Of a stretch of 42,582 nt of DNA, positions 16,627 to 25,333 are shown in pieces. The DNA lies in the NCBI GenBank assembly GCA_902762325.1, contig CACWNV010000024.1, positions 1-42,582 of the forward strand, in the 5' to 3' direction. Both the position numbers and the translations under genes were made by a program. Numbering within the stretch: position 1 is the stretch's first letter; the number at the start of each line of letters is the position of its first letter. This DNA is from an uncultured Prevotellaceae bacterium. Lineage in GTDB: Bacteria > Bacteroidota > Bacteroidia > Bacteroidales > Bacteroidaceae. The notes below the pieces were generated by a model that was not told the origin of the DNA, searched no databases, and saw only the letters and a program-made list of their open reading frames with translations.

Positions 16627-17763
16627 GTGAGATACTATTTGTTCATCATATTGACCACTTGCCTCCTGCTCATTTCTTGCGGAAAGGACGAAAGAGAGGA
16701 AGAAAATCCGAGGGTAGAAATCATCGATGAGGATGAAGACAACACTTCTTCCCTACTCAACGACTATTATACTTACAAGCTTCCGATTATCTTCCATGTT
16801 CTTTATTCAAACGAAAACGACAAGGCACAATACATCCCATATTCCCGGCTTCATGACATTATAAATAACGTGAACGAACTTTTCAAGGGCGGCATCTATG
16901 GCTCCAGCGAGGACATAAACATCAAGCTCATACTGGCTACCGTTGACGAGAAAGGCAACAAGCTGCCCATTCCGGGAGTAGAATATGTCAAATGGACAAG
17001 TGACTATCCTATTGCCCCTTACGAGTTCATGAACGACCAGACAGGTAAATATGTCAAATACATCTGGGACCCCAATGAATTTATTAATGTAATGGTCTAT
17101 CAGTTTGCCACTTCTGGAGACAACGGCAGCACCACATTAGGAATCAGTCACATGCCTTACGCCGTGAAGAACGACTCGGCGCTGGTCGGACTGGAAACCG
17201 TCAACATGAGTAAGCTGACGAAATCGAACATCGAATATCCTCATTGTTCATCCCTCAACAGCCTCTTCATCAATGATGAATCGTCACGTTACAAGCAAAG
17301 TGACAAGGGCAAGGGAGGCTATACTTACGTCTCGGCAGATGTAAACGTGACTTTAGCCCACGAACTGGGGCATTATCTTGGGCTTCATCACATCTATACC
17401 GAAAGGAATAGCGAACCCGTCGACTCCTGCGGTGACACCGACTTCTGCGAAGACACCCCCAGCTACAACCGCATCGAGTACCAGCAATATATGAATGACT
17501 ATTTGCATAACTCTCCAAAAGATAAAAGCGTCATGCGCGACCTTGTAAGAAGACATGCCTGTGACGGAAAAGAGTTTAACTCTGCCAACATCATGGACTA
17601 CTCCATCGGCTATGGCTACAAGCTTTCTTCCGACCAGAAGAAGCGCATCAGGTGGGTGTTGTATAACTCTCCATTTATTCCAGGTCCCAAGAAAAAGAAT
17701 AGTGGCTCCCGCTCAGTTTCCACAAATGAAATCGTCAAACTACCCATAAAAGTCGTAAGATAA
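16627..17763 (+). CDS. M43-like zinc metalloprotease lipoprotein
   Basis: A 378-residue lipoprotein; short signal, lipobox LISC with Cys18. It has the metzincin zinc motif HEXXHXXGXXH (His245, Glu246, His249, Gly252, His255) and a Met-turn NIMDYS (Met323). Between them is a Cys/Asp-rich stretch CGDTDFCEDTPSYNR, the pattern of the pappalysin/cytophagalysin (M43) group. It should cleave proteins or peptides at the cell envelope; the target is unknown. The start is a GTG: there is no earlier in-frame start downstream of the promoter, and the signal peptide begins there. Its TAA overlaps the aroA ATG by one base (TAATG), so the two are translationally coupled although their functions seem unrelated. 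Confidence 0.85.
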   Translation: MRYYLFIILTTCLLLISCGKDEREEENPRVEIIDEDEDNTSSLLNDYYTYKLPIIFHVLYSNENDKAQYIPYSRLHDIINNVNELFKGGIYGSSEDINIKLILATVDEKGNKLPIPGVEYVKWTSDYPIAPYEFMNDQTGKYVKYIWDPNEFINVMVYQFATSGDNGSTTLGISHMPYAVKNDSALVGLETVNMSKLTKSNIEYPHCSSLNSLFINDESSRYKQSDKGKGGYTYVSADVNVTLAHELGHYLGLHHIYTERNSEPVDSCGDTDFCEDTPSYNRIEYQQYMNDYLHNSPKDKSVMRDLVRRHACDGKEFNSANIMDYSIGYGYKLSSDQKKRIRWVLYNSPFIPGPKKKNSGSRSVSTNEIVKLPIKVVR

Positions 17764-19019
17764 TGATACAATATACCGTCAAACCACCCCAGAAACTCAA
17801 TGCCGACATCGATTTGCCTGCATCAAAGAGCATTAGTAACCGTGCGCTCATCATTCACGCCTTGTCGGGAGGTAAAATCATCCCCCAGAACCTTTCCGAC
17901 TGTGATGACACAGAGGTTATCATCAATGCTCTCAACAACATGCCCGATGTGATTGACATAAAGGCAGCAGGCACTGCCATGCGCTTTATGACCGCCTATC
18001 TGTCAGTAACGCCCGGAGAACACACCCTTACTGGAACAGAGAGGATGAAGCACCGTCCCATTGGTGTGCTGGTGAACGCCTTACGGCAGTTGGGTGCCGA
18101 CATCACGTATCTTGGTGAAGAAGGATATCCTCCACTCCGCATCAGAGGAAGCCAGTTGTCGGGCGGACATATAGAGATACCGGGGGACATCAGTTCCCAA
18201 TTCATTTCTGCCCTTTTGATGATAGGGCCTATCCTTACCAACGGGCTGGAACTCAAGATGACGGGCAACATCATTTCACATCCCTACATAGACCTGACAC
18301 TTTGGACGATGCGCGAATTCGGTGCAAATGCCGACTGGACGGCGGGCGACACTGTCAGCGTGAAGCCTCAACCCTATACTCACCGTGAGTATTACATAGA
18401 AAACGACTGGAGCGCCTCTTCCTATTGGTATGAGATGGTCGCCATGTGCAAGGATGAAGACGCAACGATTCGCTTCACAGGTCTGATGGACGGCTCGAAA
18501 CAGGGCGACTCTGTGGTAAGATACCTGTTCTCGATGCTTGGCGTGAAGACACAATTTGAATCTACTCAGAAGGGAGAGCTTACTACCGTCACCCTGCAAA
18601 AGAACAGGCGCTTCGTACCCAGACTTGACTATGACTTCGTCAATTCCCCCGACCTGGCTCAAACCGTTGTGGTTTGTTGCGCACTCATGGGAGTGCCTTT
18701 CCATTTCAGAGGACTGGCAAGCTTGAGAATCAAAGAGACCGACCGTCTCAAGGCGTTGCAAACAGAGCTCAGGAAACTGGGCTATGTCATTGAAGAGAGG
18801 AATCATAGTGAACTGATCTGGAGCGGTGAACGATGCGAGCCCAGCAATGAGCCTATCGACACGTATGAAGACCATCGCATGGCGATGTCGTTCGCTCCTA
18901 TTGCCTGCTGCATTCCGGGAGTGGTCATCAACAACCCGCAAGTAGTGTCAAAATCCTATCCCAGATATTGGCAGGACCTGCAAAAAGCCGGGTTCATCAT
19001 AGAGACAAGCGAAAAATAA
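17763..19019 (+). CDS. aroA: 3-phosphoshikimate 1-carboxyvinyltransferase (EPSP synthase)
   Basis: A 418-residue cytoplasmic enzyme of the shikimate pathway; it transfers the enolpyruvyl group of PEP to shikimate-3-phosphate. Seen: the N-terminal LPASKSISNRALI block (Lys22, Ser23), GTAMRFMTAYL, the RIKETDRLKAL block and EDHRMAMSFAP near the C-terminus. All are conserved in EPSP synthases. The length fits the shorter Bacteroidetes form. It overlaps the metalloprotease stop by one base and appears to have no promoter of its own. Confidence 0.94.
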   Translation: MIQYTVKPPQKLNADIDLPASKSISNRALIIHALSGGKIIPQNLSDCDDTEVIINALNNMPDVIDIKAAGTAMRFMTAYLSVTPGEHTLTGTERMKHRPIGVLVNALRQLGADITYLGEEGYPPLRIRGSQLSGGHIEIPGDISSQFISALLMIGPILTNGLELKMTGNIISHPYIDLTLWTMREFGANADWTAGDTVSVKPQPYTHREYYIENDWSASSYWYEMVAMCKDEDATIRFTGLMDGSKQGDSVVRYLFSMLGVKTQFESTQKGELTTVTLQKNRRFVPRLDYDFVNSPDLAQTVVVCCALMGVPFHFRGLASLRIKETDRLKALQTELRKLGYVIEERNHSELIWSGERCEPSNEPIDTYEDHRMAMSFAPIACCIPGVVINNPQVVSKSYPRYWQDLQKAGFIIETSEK

Positions 19020-19028
19020 AATCCAAAG

Positions 19029-19409
19029 ATGCTCTACCTCTTTCTATCCCTGATAGCACTCGGTGTCTTTTCCGCACTTTACGCAATCGTCACCAACAGG
19101 AATCGTGAGGAATCTCCTGTTGTCCAAGCCGATTCGTGTGCCACCTGCAATGGAGAGAACGACAAGTGCGAACAAGAGTGCATGATGGAAGCTGCCACCA
19201 AGCCCATTGAGTATTTCGATGACGAGGAACTGGATGCTTTCAAGGGCCGTTCTTCAGACAGCTATACCGACGAGGAAGTCGAGCAGTTCAGCTATGTCCT
19301 GAACACCATGCCCCAGGAAGAGATTAGGGATTGGTGCCGGAGTCTGCATCTGCGCGGCATTGAAATACCTGATCAGCTGAAGGACGAGGTGTACATGATG
19401 ATGGGATGA
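19029..19409 (+). CDS. Small Cys-rich membrane-anchored protein of unknown function
   Basis: A 126-residue protein, 9 bp after aroA and so likely co-transcribed. Residues 2-21 form a membrane helix, followed by a Cys cluster CATCNGENDKCEQEC (about 37-51) with C-x2-C and C-x3-C spacing that could bind a metal. The rest is acidic and helical (EELDAFKGRSSDSY, EEIRDWC, LRGIEIPDQLKDEVYMMMG). I do not recognise a named domain. Similar short proteins seem to sit beside aroA in other Bacteroidetes, but I cannot check that here. Confidence 0.7.
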   Translation: MLYLFLSLIALGVFSALYAIVTNRNREESPVVQADSCATCNGENDKCEQECMMEAATKPIEYFDDEELDAFKGRSSDSYTDEEVEQFSYVLNTMPQEEIRDWCRSLHLRGIEIPDQLKDEVYMMMG

Positions 19410-19495
19410 GACATGAACAGGCTGTTTTATTACTTTTTTTGCCGAATAACCTTATTCAAAGACAATAAAACCGACTGTTTTTCAGTTAAATAGAC

Positions 19496-22400
19496 ATGCA
19501 ATTGCATAAAACAAGACATACCACTCCCCTGCTGCTGCTGATTATTATCTTGTCGGCAGTAGGATGCTCTACGCAGAAGAATACGGCGAAGAGCAGATGG
19601 TGGCATTCTTTCAATGCAAAGTATAACACTTATTACAACGGTGCATTAGCCTACATTGACGGTTCTCTTGAAAAGGAAAATGGTAATAAGGACAACTTTA
19701 CCGAAATGATTCCTCTCTATACCGTAGGAAACAAGACGAGCAAGGAGATTGGAAAAGGCAATTTCGACAAGGCGATAGAGAAATGCCAGAAAGCCATCAA
19801 GCTTCATAGCATCAAGAAAAAGCCGGAATGGACAAAGAGCCGGAGAAAGAATGAAAAGGATATAGAATGGCTTAATCGCAAGGAATACAACCCTTTCCTT
19901 TGGAAGGCATGGCTGCTCATGGGCCGCTCTCAGTTCTATTCAGGTGCATTTGACGATGCCGCCTCGACCTTTGCATACATGAGTCGTATCTATCAGACTC
20001 AACCTGCCATTTACGGACGGGCAAGGGCATGGCTTGCAAAGACGTATATTGAACAGGACTGGATCTACGATGCCGAGGATGTCATCCGCAATATGCAAAG
20101 AGACTCTATCCATAAGAGTGCCCAGAAAGAATGGGATTACACTTATGCCGACTATTATATTCATACTGGTGAGTATGACAAGGCGCTACCCTATCTGAAG
20201 AAAGTCATCAAGCATGAGATGCGGAAAAAGCAAAAGGCACGTGAATTGTATCTCCTTGGACAATTAGAAACGGCTCTCGGCCATAAGGAAGAAGCATACA
20301 AGGCATATAGGCGGGTTGTCCGTCAGAATCCTCCCTACGAAGTGGAATTCAACGCACAGATAGCCATGACAGAGGTTATGGCCGGCACACATGCCAAGAA
20401 AATGATCAGTAAGCTGAAACGCATGGCAAGATCGGACAACAACAAGGATTATCTCGACCAAGTGTACTATGCCATCGGTAATATCTATCTGGCGGAAAAG
20501 GACACGGCAAAAGCCATCAGCGCATATGAGAAAGGTAACGAGAAGGCAACTCGTAGCGGCATTGAAAAGGGTGTACTGCTCTTAAAGCTCGGCGACCTCT
20601 ATTGGACGTTAGAGAAGTTCAGCGATGCTCAGCGCTGCTATGGCGAAGCCATCGGACTTCTTGATAAAGAACGGGAAGACTACGAACAACTCTCCAATCG
20701 TTCCAAGATGCTGGACGAACTTGTGCCATACACCGAAGCGGTGCATCTGCAAGACTCCCTTCAGGAACTTGCCAAGATGAGCGAAAAGGAACGTAATGAA
20801 GCCATCGACCGTGTGATTGAGGCATTGAAGAAGAAAGAGAAGGAAGAGAAAAGAAAACAGGCTGAAGCCGACGCCCAGCAGACATTGCAAAAGAACAGTG
20901 CCATGGGCAACAGAAACCAGCAGAATCGTCAACAGCCCAATACGCCTAACACGAATGCGAACGCTAACGGTAAATGGTATTTCTATAATCAGTTAGCCGT
21001 CCAGCAAGGAAAGCAGGCGTTTGAAAAGCAATGGGGAAAGCGTGAGAATGTGGACGACTGGCAACGCGTCAACAAAACCGTTGTCGCCAATAATGTTCCA
21101 CTTGATGAGATGTCAGAAGAGATGCGCGACTCCATCGCACGGGAAGAGGCAAAACGAGACTCACTGGAACAGGTGACAGACAGTGCACAAAACGACCCGC
21201 ATAAACGCGAATACTATCTGGCACAGATTCCTTTTACGGAAGAACAGGTGGAAGCCAGCAATCTGATTATTGAAGACGGACTCTATAATTCCGGTGTCAT
21301 CTTCAAAGACAAATTAGACCACCTTGTCCTTAGCGAGAAGGCATTGCGAAGACTCACAGACAATTATCCCGAGTATGAGGGGATGGACAATGTCTATTAT
21401 CATCTGTTCCTGCTCTACTCACGCATGAACCTACCAGCTGTTGCAGAGACCTATATAGCAAAACTCCAGGAGGAATTTCCGTCAAGCCAATGGACAGGAA
21501 TACTCAGTGATCCGTATTTTAAGGAAAATGCCATTCTGGGCGAACAGATTGAAGACTCTCTCTATGCCTCAACCTATAATGCCTTCAAAGGCGACAGGCA
21601 TGATGAGGTGCGTTCTAATTCCAAGATCTCCGAAGAGCGTTTCCCATTAGGAGCAAACCGTGACAAGTTCCTGTTCATCAACGGACTGAGTAAATTGAAC
21701 GACGGTGACGGAGACGGGTGTCTTGCTGAGATGAACCTTCTGGTAGAGAAGTTCCCACAAAGCAAACTGGCAGAAATGGCAGGAATGATTGTCAACGGAG
21801 TGAAGGCAGGTAAACAATTGCATGGCGGGAAATTTGACCTCGGAGATGTCTGGAGCCGTCGAAGTGTCGTCTTGAATGATAGCGACTCAATAGCCGCACG
21901 CCAGTTTACCGTTGACCGCAATGCCAACTTTATCTTCATGGTAGCCTACAAGCCCGACTCTGTCAATGAGAATCATCTGCTCTTCGAACTGGCCCGATAC
22001 AACTTTACCAGCTATATGGTACGTAACTTCGACATCGCCATAACCGAAGATGAGGGACTTCATATCATGCAAGTGACCGGCTTCAGAAACTATGACGAAG
22101 CTCTTCAATATACCCGTCAGCTCTATCAGCAGAAGAATATAGTCAACCGACTGGGAAAGAGTCGTACCATTATCATCAGCGAACAAAACCTGCCCTTGCT
22201 TGGCAAGCAGTTCAGTTACGACGACTATGGAGAATTCTATGACAAGCATTTCGCACCTATGAAAATCAGTACGGAACAGCTACTGGAGCTTCCTGTAGAG
22301 ATCGGATATGCCGAAGACGAAGAACCCGAAGTGCCTTCTGAGCAATCTGGTGAGAACCCAACTCCAGTTGGCGGGAATGAAAACTATATTCCTACAGAGG

Positions 22401-22873
22401 TCATAGACATCCCGGAAGATACTCCTAAGGGAAACAACAATAATGAGGATATCATTCCCAATAACATTATTGAGGAACCGACAAAGCAAGTTACACCTGT
22501 TCAGCAAGATAATTACGTCATTGATGAACCTGCACCCGTAAAACCGGTAGAGGACAACACTATCGTCATCGACGAACCTACGAAAGAAACACCCGTAGAG
22601 GATAACACTATCATCATTGACGAGCCAACATCCGATACACCGGTTGAGGATAATACAATTATCATTGATGAACCTGAGCAGAAGCCTCAACAAAACAATG
22701 AAGACGATGACGACGATATCATCATCCTCGACGATGATGATTCATCAACAGATGACGATACCGACACAGATGTAATCATTGTTGATGACGAAGAAGAGAA
22801 AACAGAACAGAAAGTAGAAAAGAAAGATGGAAACGAGATTGAAGACGAATACTTCGAACTTGACGGCTTCTGA
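19496..22873 (+). CDS. porW: Type IX secretion system TPR lipoprotein PorW/SprE
   Basis: A 1125-residue periplasmic lipoprotein; lipobox AVGC with Cys near 24, then the PorW/SprE-typical RWWHSFNAKYNTYYNG segment. Residues about 45-420 contain TPR units (GRSQFYSGAFDDA, YADYYIHTGEYDKALPYLKK, GDLYWTLEKFSDAQRCYGEA). A Lys/Glu/Gln-rich linker runs to about 500, more helical repeats to about 850, and a sporulation-like alpha/beta segment near 880-925. The C-terminal 180 residues are low-complexity and acidic, with tandem PVEDNTIIIDEP repeats (22544-22681) and a DDDDDIIILDDDD stretch. PorW links the T9SS core to the periplasmic machinery. 37 bp upstream of porX, which supports the call. Confidence 0.85.
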   Translation: MQLHKTRHTTPLLLLIIILSAVGCSTQKNTAKSRWWHSFNAKYNTYYNGALAYIDGSLEKENGNKDNFTEMIPLYTVGNKTSKEIGKGNFDKAIEKCQKAIKLHSIKKKPEWTKSRRKNEKDIEWLNRKEYNPFLWKAWLLMGRSQFYSGAFDDAASTFAYMSRIYQTQPAIYGRARAWLAKTYIEQDWIYDAEDVIRNMQRDSIHKSAQKEWDYTYADYYIHTGEYDKALPYLKKVIKHEMRKKQKARELYLLGQLETALGHKEEAYKAYRRVVRQNPPYEVEFNAQIAMTEVMAGTHAKKMISKLKRMARSDNNKDYLDQVYYAIGNIYLAEKDTAKAISAYEKGNEKATRSGIEKGVLLLKLGDLYWTLEKFSDAQRCYGEAIGLLDKEREDYEQLSNRSKMLDELVPYTEAVHLQDSLQELAKMSEKERNEAIDRVIEALKKKEKEEKRKQAEADAQQTLQKNSAMGNRNQQNRQQPNTPNTNANANGKWYFYNQLAVQQGKQAFEKQWGKRENVDDWQRVNKTVVANNVPLDEMSEEMRDSIAREEAKRDSLEQVTDSAQNDPHKREYYLAQIPFTEEQVEASNLIIEDGLYNSGVIFKDKLDHLVLSEKALRRLTDNYPEYEGMDNVYYHLFLLYSRMNLPAVAETYIAKLQEEFPSSQWTGILSDPYFKENAILGEQIEDSLYASTYNAFKGDRHDEVRSNSKISEERFPLGANRDKFLFINGLSKLNDGDGDGCLAEMNLLVEKFPQSKLAEMAGMIVNGVKAGKQLHGGKFDLGDVWSRRSVVLNDSDSIAARQFTVDRNANFIFMVAYKPDSVNENHLLFELARYNFTSYMVRNFDIAITEDEGLHIMQVTGFRNYDEALQYTRQLYQQKNIVNRLGKSRTIIISEQNLPLLGKQFSYDDYGEFYDKHFAPMKISTEQLLELPVEIGYAEDEEPEVPSEQSGENPTPVGGNENYIPTEVIDIPEDTPKGNNNNEDIIPNNIIEEPTKQVTPVQQDNYVIDEPAPVKPVEDNTIVIDEPTKETPVEDNTIIIDEPTSDTPVEDNTIIIDEPEQKPQQNNEDDDDDIIILDDDDSSTDDDTDTDVIIVDDEEEKTEQKVEKKDGNEIEDEYFELDGF
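22544..22681 (+). repeat. 48-bp tandem repeat, three copies, within porW
   Basis: Copies start at 22544, 22592 and 22640 and encode PVEDNTI(V/I)IDEPTxxT. A fourth, degenerate copy (TPVQQDNYVIDEP) precedes them. The unit is 16 codons, so copy-number change keeps the frame. Confidence 0.8.
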
Positions 22874-22910
22874 TGAAAGTTGACCATAGAAACAAAACAG
22901 CTATCATAAT

Positions 22911-24470
22911 ATGACAAACGGACATATACTTTGGGTAGATGATGAAATAGAACTATTGAAGGCGCATATCATCTTCTTACAGAAGAAAGGTTATGAAGTG
23001 ACAACTGTCAGTAACGGGACAGATGCCATTGATCAGTGTCGTCAGCAGACATTCGACCTTATTATGCTCGACGAGATGATGCCCGGCTTGTCGGGTCTGG
23101 AAACCCTTCAGCGCATCAAGGAGATACTTCCTGCTACACCTGTCGTGATGTGTACGAAGAGCGAAGAGGAAAACATCATGGACCAAGCCATCGGTTCTAA
23201 GATTGCCGACTATCTCATCAAGCCCGTCAATCCCAGCCAGATTCTCCTTACCCTGAAAAAGAACATCCACCACAAGCAGATTGTGACAGAGGTGACTCAG
23301 AGTGGGTATCAGCAGAACTTCATGGATATCTCAATGCAGATTTCAGATTGTAAGTCTTTCGATGACTGGCAGAATGTGTACCGTAGACTTGTACACTGGG
23401 AACTGGAGCTGAGCGGTACGGATAGCAATATGACTGAAATTCTTTCTACTCAGAAAGAAGAGGCAAACATCAGCTTCGCCAAGTTCATCAAGAACAATTA
23501 CCTGAACTGGATTGACTCTCCGAATGCTGCTAACAGGCCGATGTTAAGCCCGGATGTCTTCAAGAAGAAAGTGTTTCCTCTCCTCAATGAGGGCGAAAAA
23601 GTGTTCCTCATCGTCATTGATAACTTCCGTTACGACCAATGGCGCACTCTGGCACGTGAGATTGGAGACTCTTTCGACATGGAAGAAGAAATGTACATGA
23701 GCATTCTCCCCACCGCCACTCAATATGCGCGGAATGCAATTTTTAGCGGTCTGATGCCGAACAAGATAGCTGAACTTTTCCCTGAATTATGGGTAGACGA
23801 AGACGAGGAAGAGGGTAAGAATCTCAACGAAGGACCGCTCATCGGTACACAGATTGAACGATACCGGCGCCATGACACCTATTCATACCATAAAATAAAT
23901 AACTCCACGGATGCCGAGAAGCTATTGCAGCAATTGAACCAGCTGAAGCACTTTGACCTGAATGTCGTTGTCTTCAATTTCATTGACATGCTTTCCCATG
24001 CCCGTACAGAGTCGAAGATGGTACGCGAACTGGCAAACAATGAGAGTGCCTATCGTTCAATTACGCTCAGCTGGTTCCGCCATTCTGTCATGGCTGACTT
24101 CTTTAAGATGCTTGCCCAGACAGATTATAAGATTCTGATTACGACCGACCACGGATCAATCCGAGCTTCAAAACCCGTCAAAATCATTGGCGACCGTAAC
24201 ACCAATACCAACTTACGATACAAACTGGGAAAGAACCTAAGCTATAATCCCAAGGAGGTCTTCACCATCAAAGATCCTCAGAAAGCACAACTACCCTCCC
24301 CCAACCTCAGCACAACGTATGTGTTTGCGATGGGAGATGCTTTCTTCGCCTATCCCAACAACTATAATTATTATGTTTATTACTATAGAGACACCTTCCA
24401 GCACGGAGGCGTCAGCATGGAAGAAATGATTATTCCCATCATCACACTGACACCAAGAAAAAGGACATGA
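22911..24470 (+). CDS. porX: PorX: response regulator with PglZ phosphodiesterase domain, T9SS regulator
   Basis: A 519-residue protein. Residues 1-122 are a receiver domain with Asp10/Asp11, phospho-acceptor Asp54 (IMLDEMMPG), Thr82 and Lys104. A helical linker leads to a PglZ (alkaline-phosphatase-like) domain from about 205. Likely metal ligands are Asp237 (IDNFRYDQW), Thr268/Thr270 (PTATQYARN), Asp359/His363 (FIDMLSHAR), Asp413/His414 (TTDHGS) and a C-terminal QHGG His. PorX pairs with the kinase PorY and sigma factor SigP to control T9SS in P. gingivalis. Operon with porW upstream and tsaE, which overlaps it by 4 nt. Confidence 0.9.
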   Translation: MTNGHILWVDDEIELLKAHIIFLQKKGYEVTTVSNGTDAIDQCRQQTFDLIMLDEMMPGLSGLETLQRIKEILPATPVVMCTKSEEENIMDQAIGSKIADYLIKPVNPSQILLTLKKNIHHKQIVTEVTQSGYQQNFMDISMQISDCKSFDDWQNVYRRLVHWELELSGTDSNMTEILSTQKEEANISFAKFIKNNYLNWIDSPNAANRPMLSPDVFKKKVFPLLNEGEKVFLIVIDNFRYDQWRTLAREIGDSFDMEEEMYMSILPTATQYARNAIFSGLMPNKIAELFPELWVDEDEEEGKNLNEGPLIGTQIERYRRHDTYSYHKINNSTDAEKLLQQLNQLKHFDLNVVVFNFIDMLSHARTESKMVRELANNESAYRSITLSWFRHSVMADFFKMLAQTDYKILITTDHGSIRASKPVKIIGDRNTNTNLRYKLGKNLSYNPKEVFTIKDPQKAQLPSPNLSTTYVFAMGDAFFAYPNNYNYYVYYYRDTFQHGGVSMEEMIIPIITLTPRKRT

Positions 24471-24883
24471 AAATAATTATCGACACATTAGAAAATATCC
24501 GGCAGGCCGCACAAGAGTTCATTTCACGAATGAACGGTGAAAAGGTCTTTGCATTTTATGGCAGCATGGGAGCCGGAAAAACAACATTTATCAAGGCTAT
24601 CTGCGAAGAACTGGGTGTAGAGGATGTCATCACCTCTCCGACATTTGCCATTGTCAATGAATACACATCTGAGAAACTGGCAGAGAAATCAATCTATCAC
24701 TTCGACTTCTATCGCATCAAGAAGATAGAGGAAGTGTATGACATGGGGTACGAAGACTATTTCTATAGCGGTTGTCTCTGTCTCATCGAATGGCCTGAAC
24801 TGGTTGAAGAACTATTGCCCGATGATGCCGTACGAGTGACCATTACCGAACAAGCAGACGGCTCACGAATAGTTGCATGGTAA
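24467..24883 (+). CDS. tsaE: tRNA N6-threonylcarbamoyladenosine ATPase TsaE
   Basis: A 138-residue P-loop ATPase with Walker A GSMGAGKTT (about 32-40, Lys38), the switch-like TSPTFAIVNEY and the family-typical YHFDFYRI and LIEWPE blocks. It works with TsaB and TsaD to make t6A37 on ANN-decoding tRNAs. Its ATG overlaps the porX stop (ATGA), indicating translational coupling. Confidence 0.92.
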   Translation: MKIIIDTLENIRQAAQEFISRMNGEKVFAFYGSMGAGKTTFIKAICEELGVEDVITSPTFAIVNEYTSEKLAEKSIYHFDFYRIKKIEEVYDMGYEDYFYSGCLCLIEWPELVEELLPDDAVRVTITEQADGSRIVAW

Positions 24884-24887
24884 TAAT

Positions 24888-24924
24888 AAAAAGCGGAGAA
24901 TCTTCTTATGACTCTCCGCTTTTT
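24888..24924. terminator. Bidirectional rho-independent terminator (tsaE / trxA)
   Basis: AAAAAGCGGAGA pairs perfectly with TCTCCGCTTTTT, giving T-runs on both strands, exactly between the convergent tsaE (ends 24883) and trxA (ends 24955). Confidence 0.85.
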
Positions 24925-24954
24925 CCATAGAAAGATACTTATGACATCTTAGTC

Positions 24955-25269
24955 CTATAGCAGCTGACGGAACTTCTCATCGAGTGTTGCTTTCTGGGCT
25001 GCACCGACAAACTTGTCAACCAACTTGCCGTCCTTAAAGAACAAGATAGTGGGGATATTCCGGATGCCAAACTCCATAGCAATGTCATCATTCTCTTCGA
25101 CATCGCACTTACCGACAACGATTTTTCCATCGTAGTCTTTGGCCAACTCTGAAATGATCGGTCCTACCATACGGCAAGGTCCGCACCATGTAGCCCACAG
25201 GTCAACAACTAATGGCAGTTCGCCATTCTTATAACTCTCAAAGTTTTCGGTTGTGATTGTTACTTCCAT
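24955..25269 (-). CDS. trxA: Thioredoxin
   Basis: A 104-residue cytoplasmic thioredoxin, the usual length, with the active site WCGPC (28-32), the preceding DLWAT strand, the cis-Pro loop NIPT and the C-terminal FVGA turn. It reduces protein disulfides. It lies 64 bp downstream of dnaE on the same strand in AT-rich sequence where I could not fix a promoter, so both read-through and a private promoter are possible. Confidence 0.95.
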   Translation of the reverse strand: MEVTITTENFESYKNGELPLVVDLWATWCGPCRMVGPIISELAKDYDGKIVVGKCDVEENDDIAMEFGIRNIPTILFFKDGKLVDKFVGAAQKATLDEKFRQLL

Positions 25270-25333
25270 TTCTATTATATCTTTAATAATTATTATTTGT
25301 ATTATTTATAAAGCAAACAATATGCCAAATGTT

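Noticed and set aside
18276-18941. 221-residue antisense frame opposite aroA
   Set aside because: Overlaps the conserved second half of EPSP synthase; coding bias clearly belongs to aroA.
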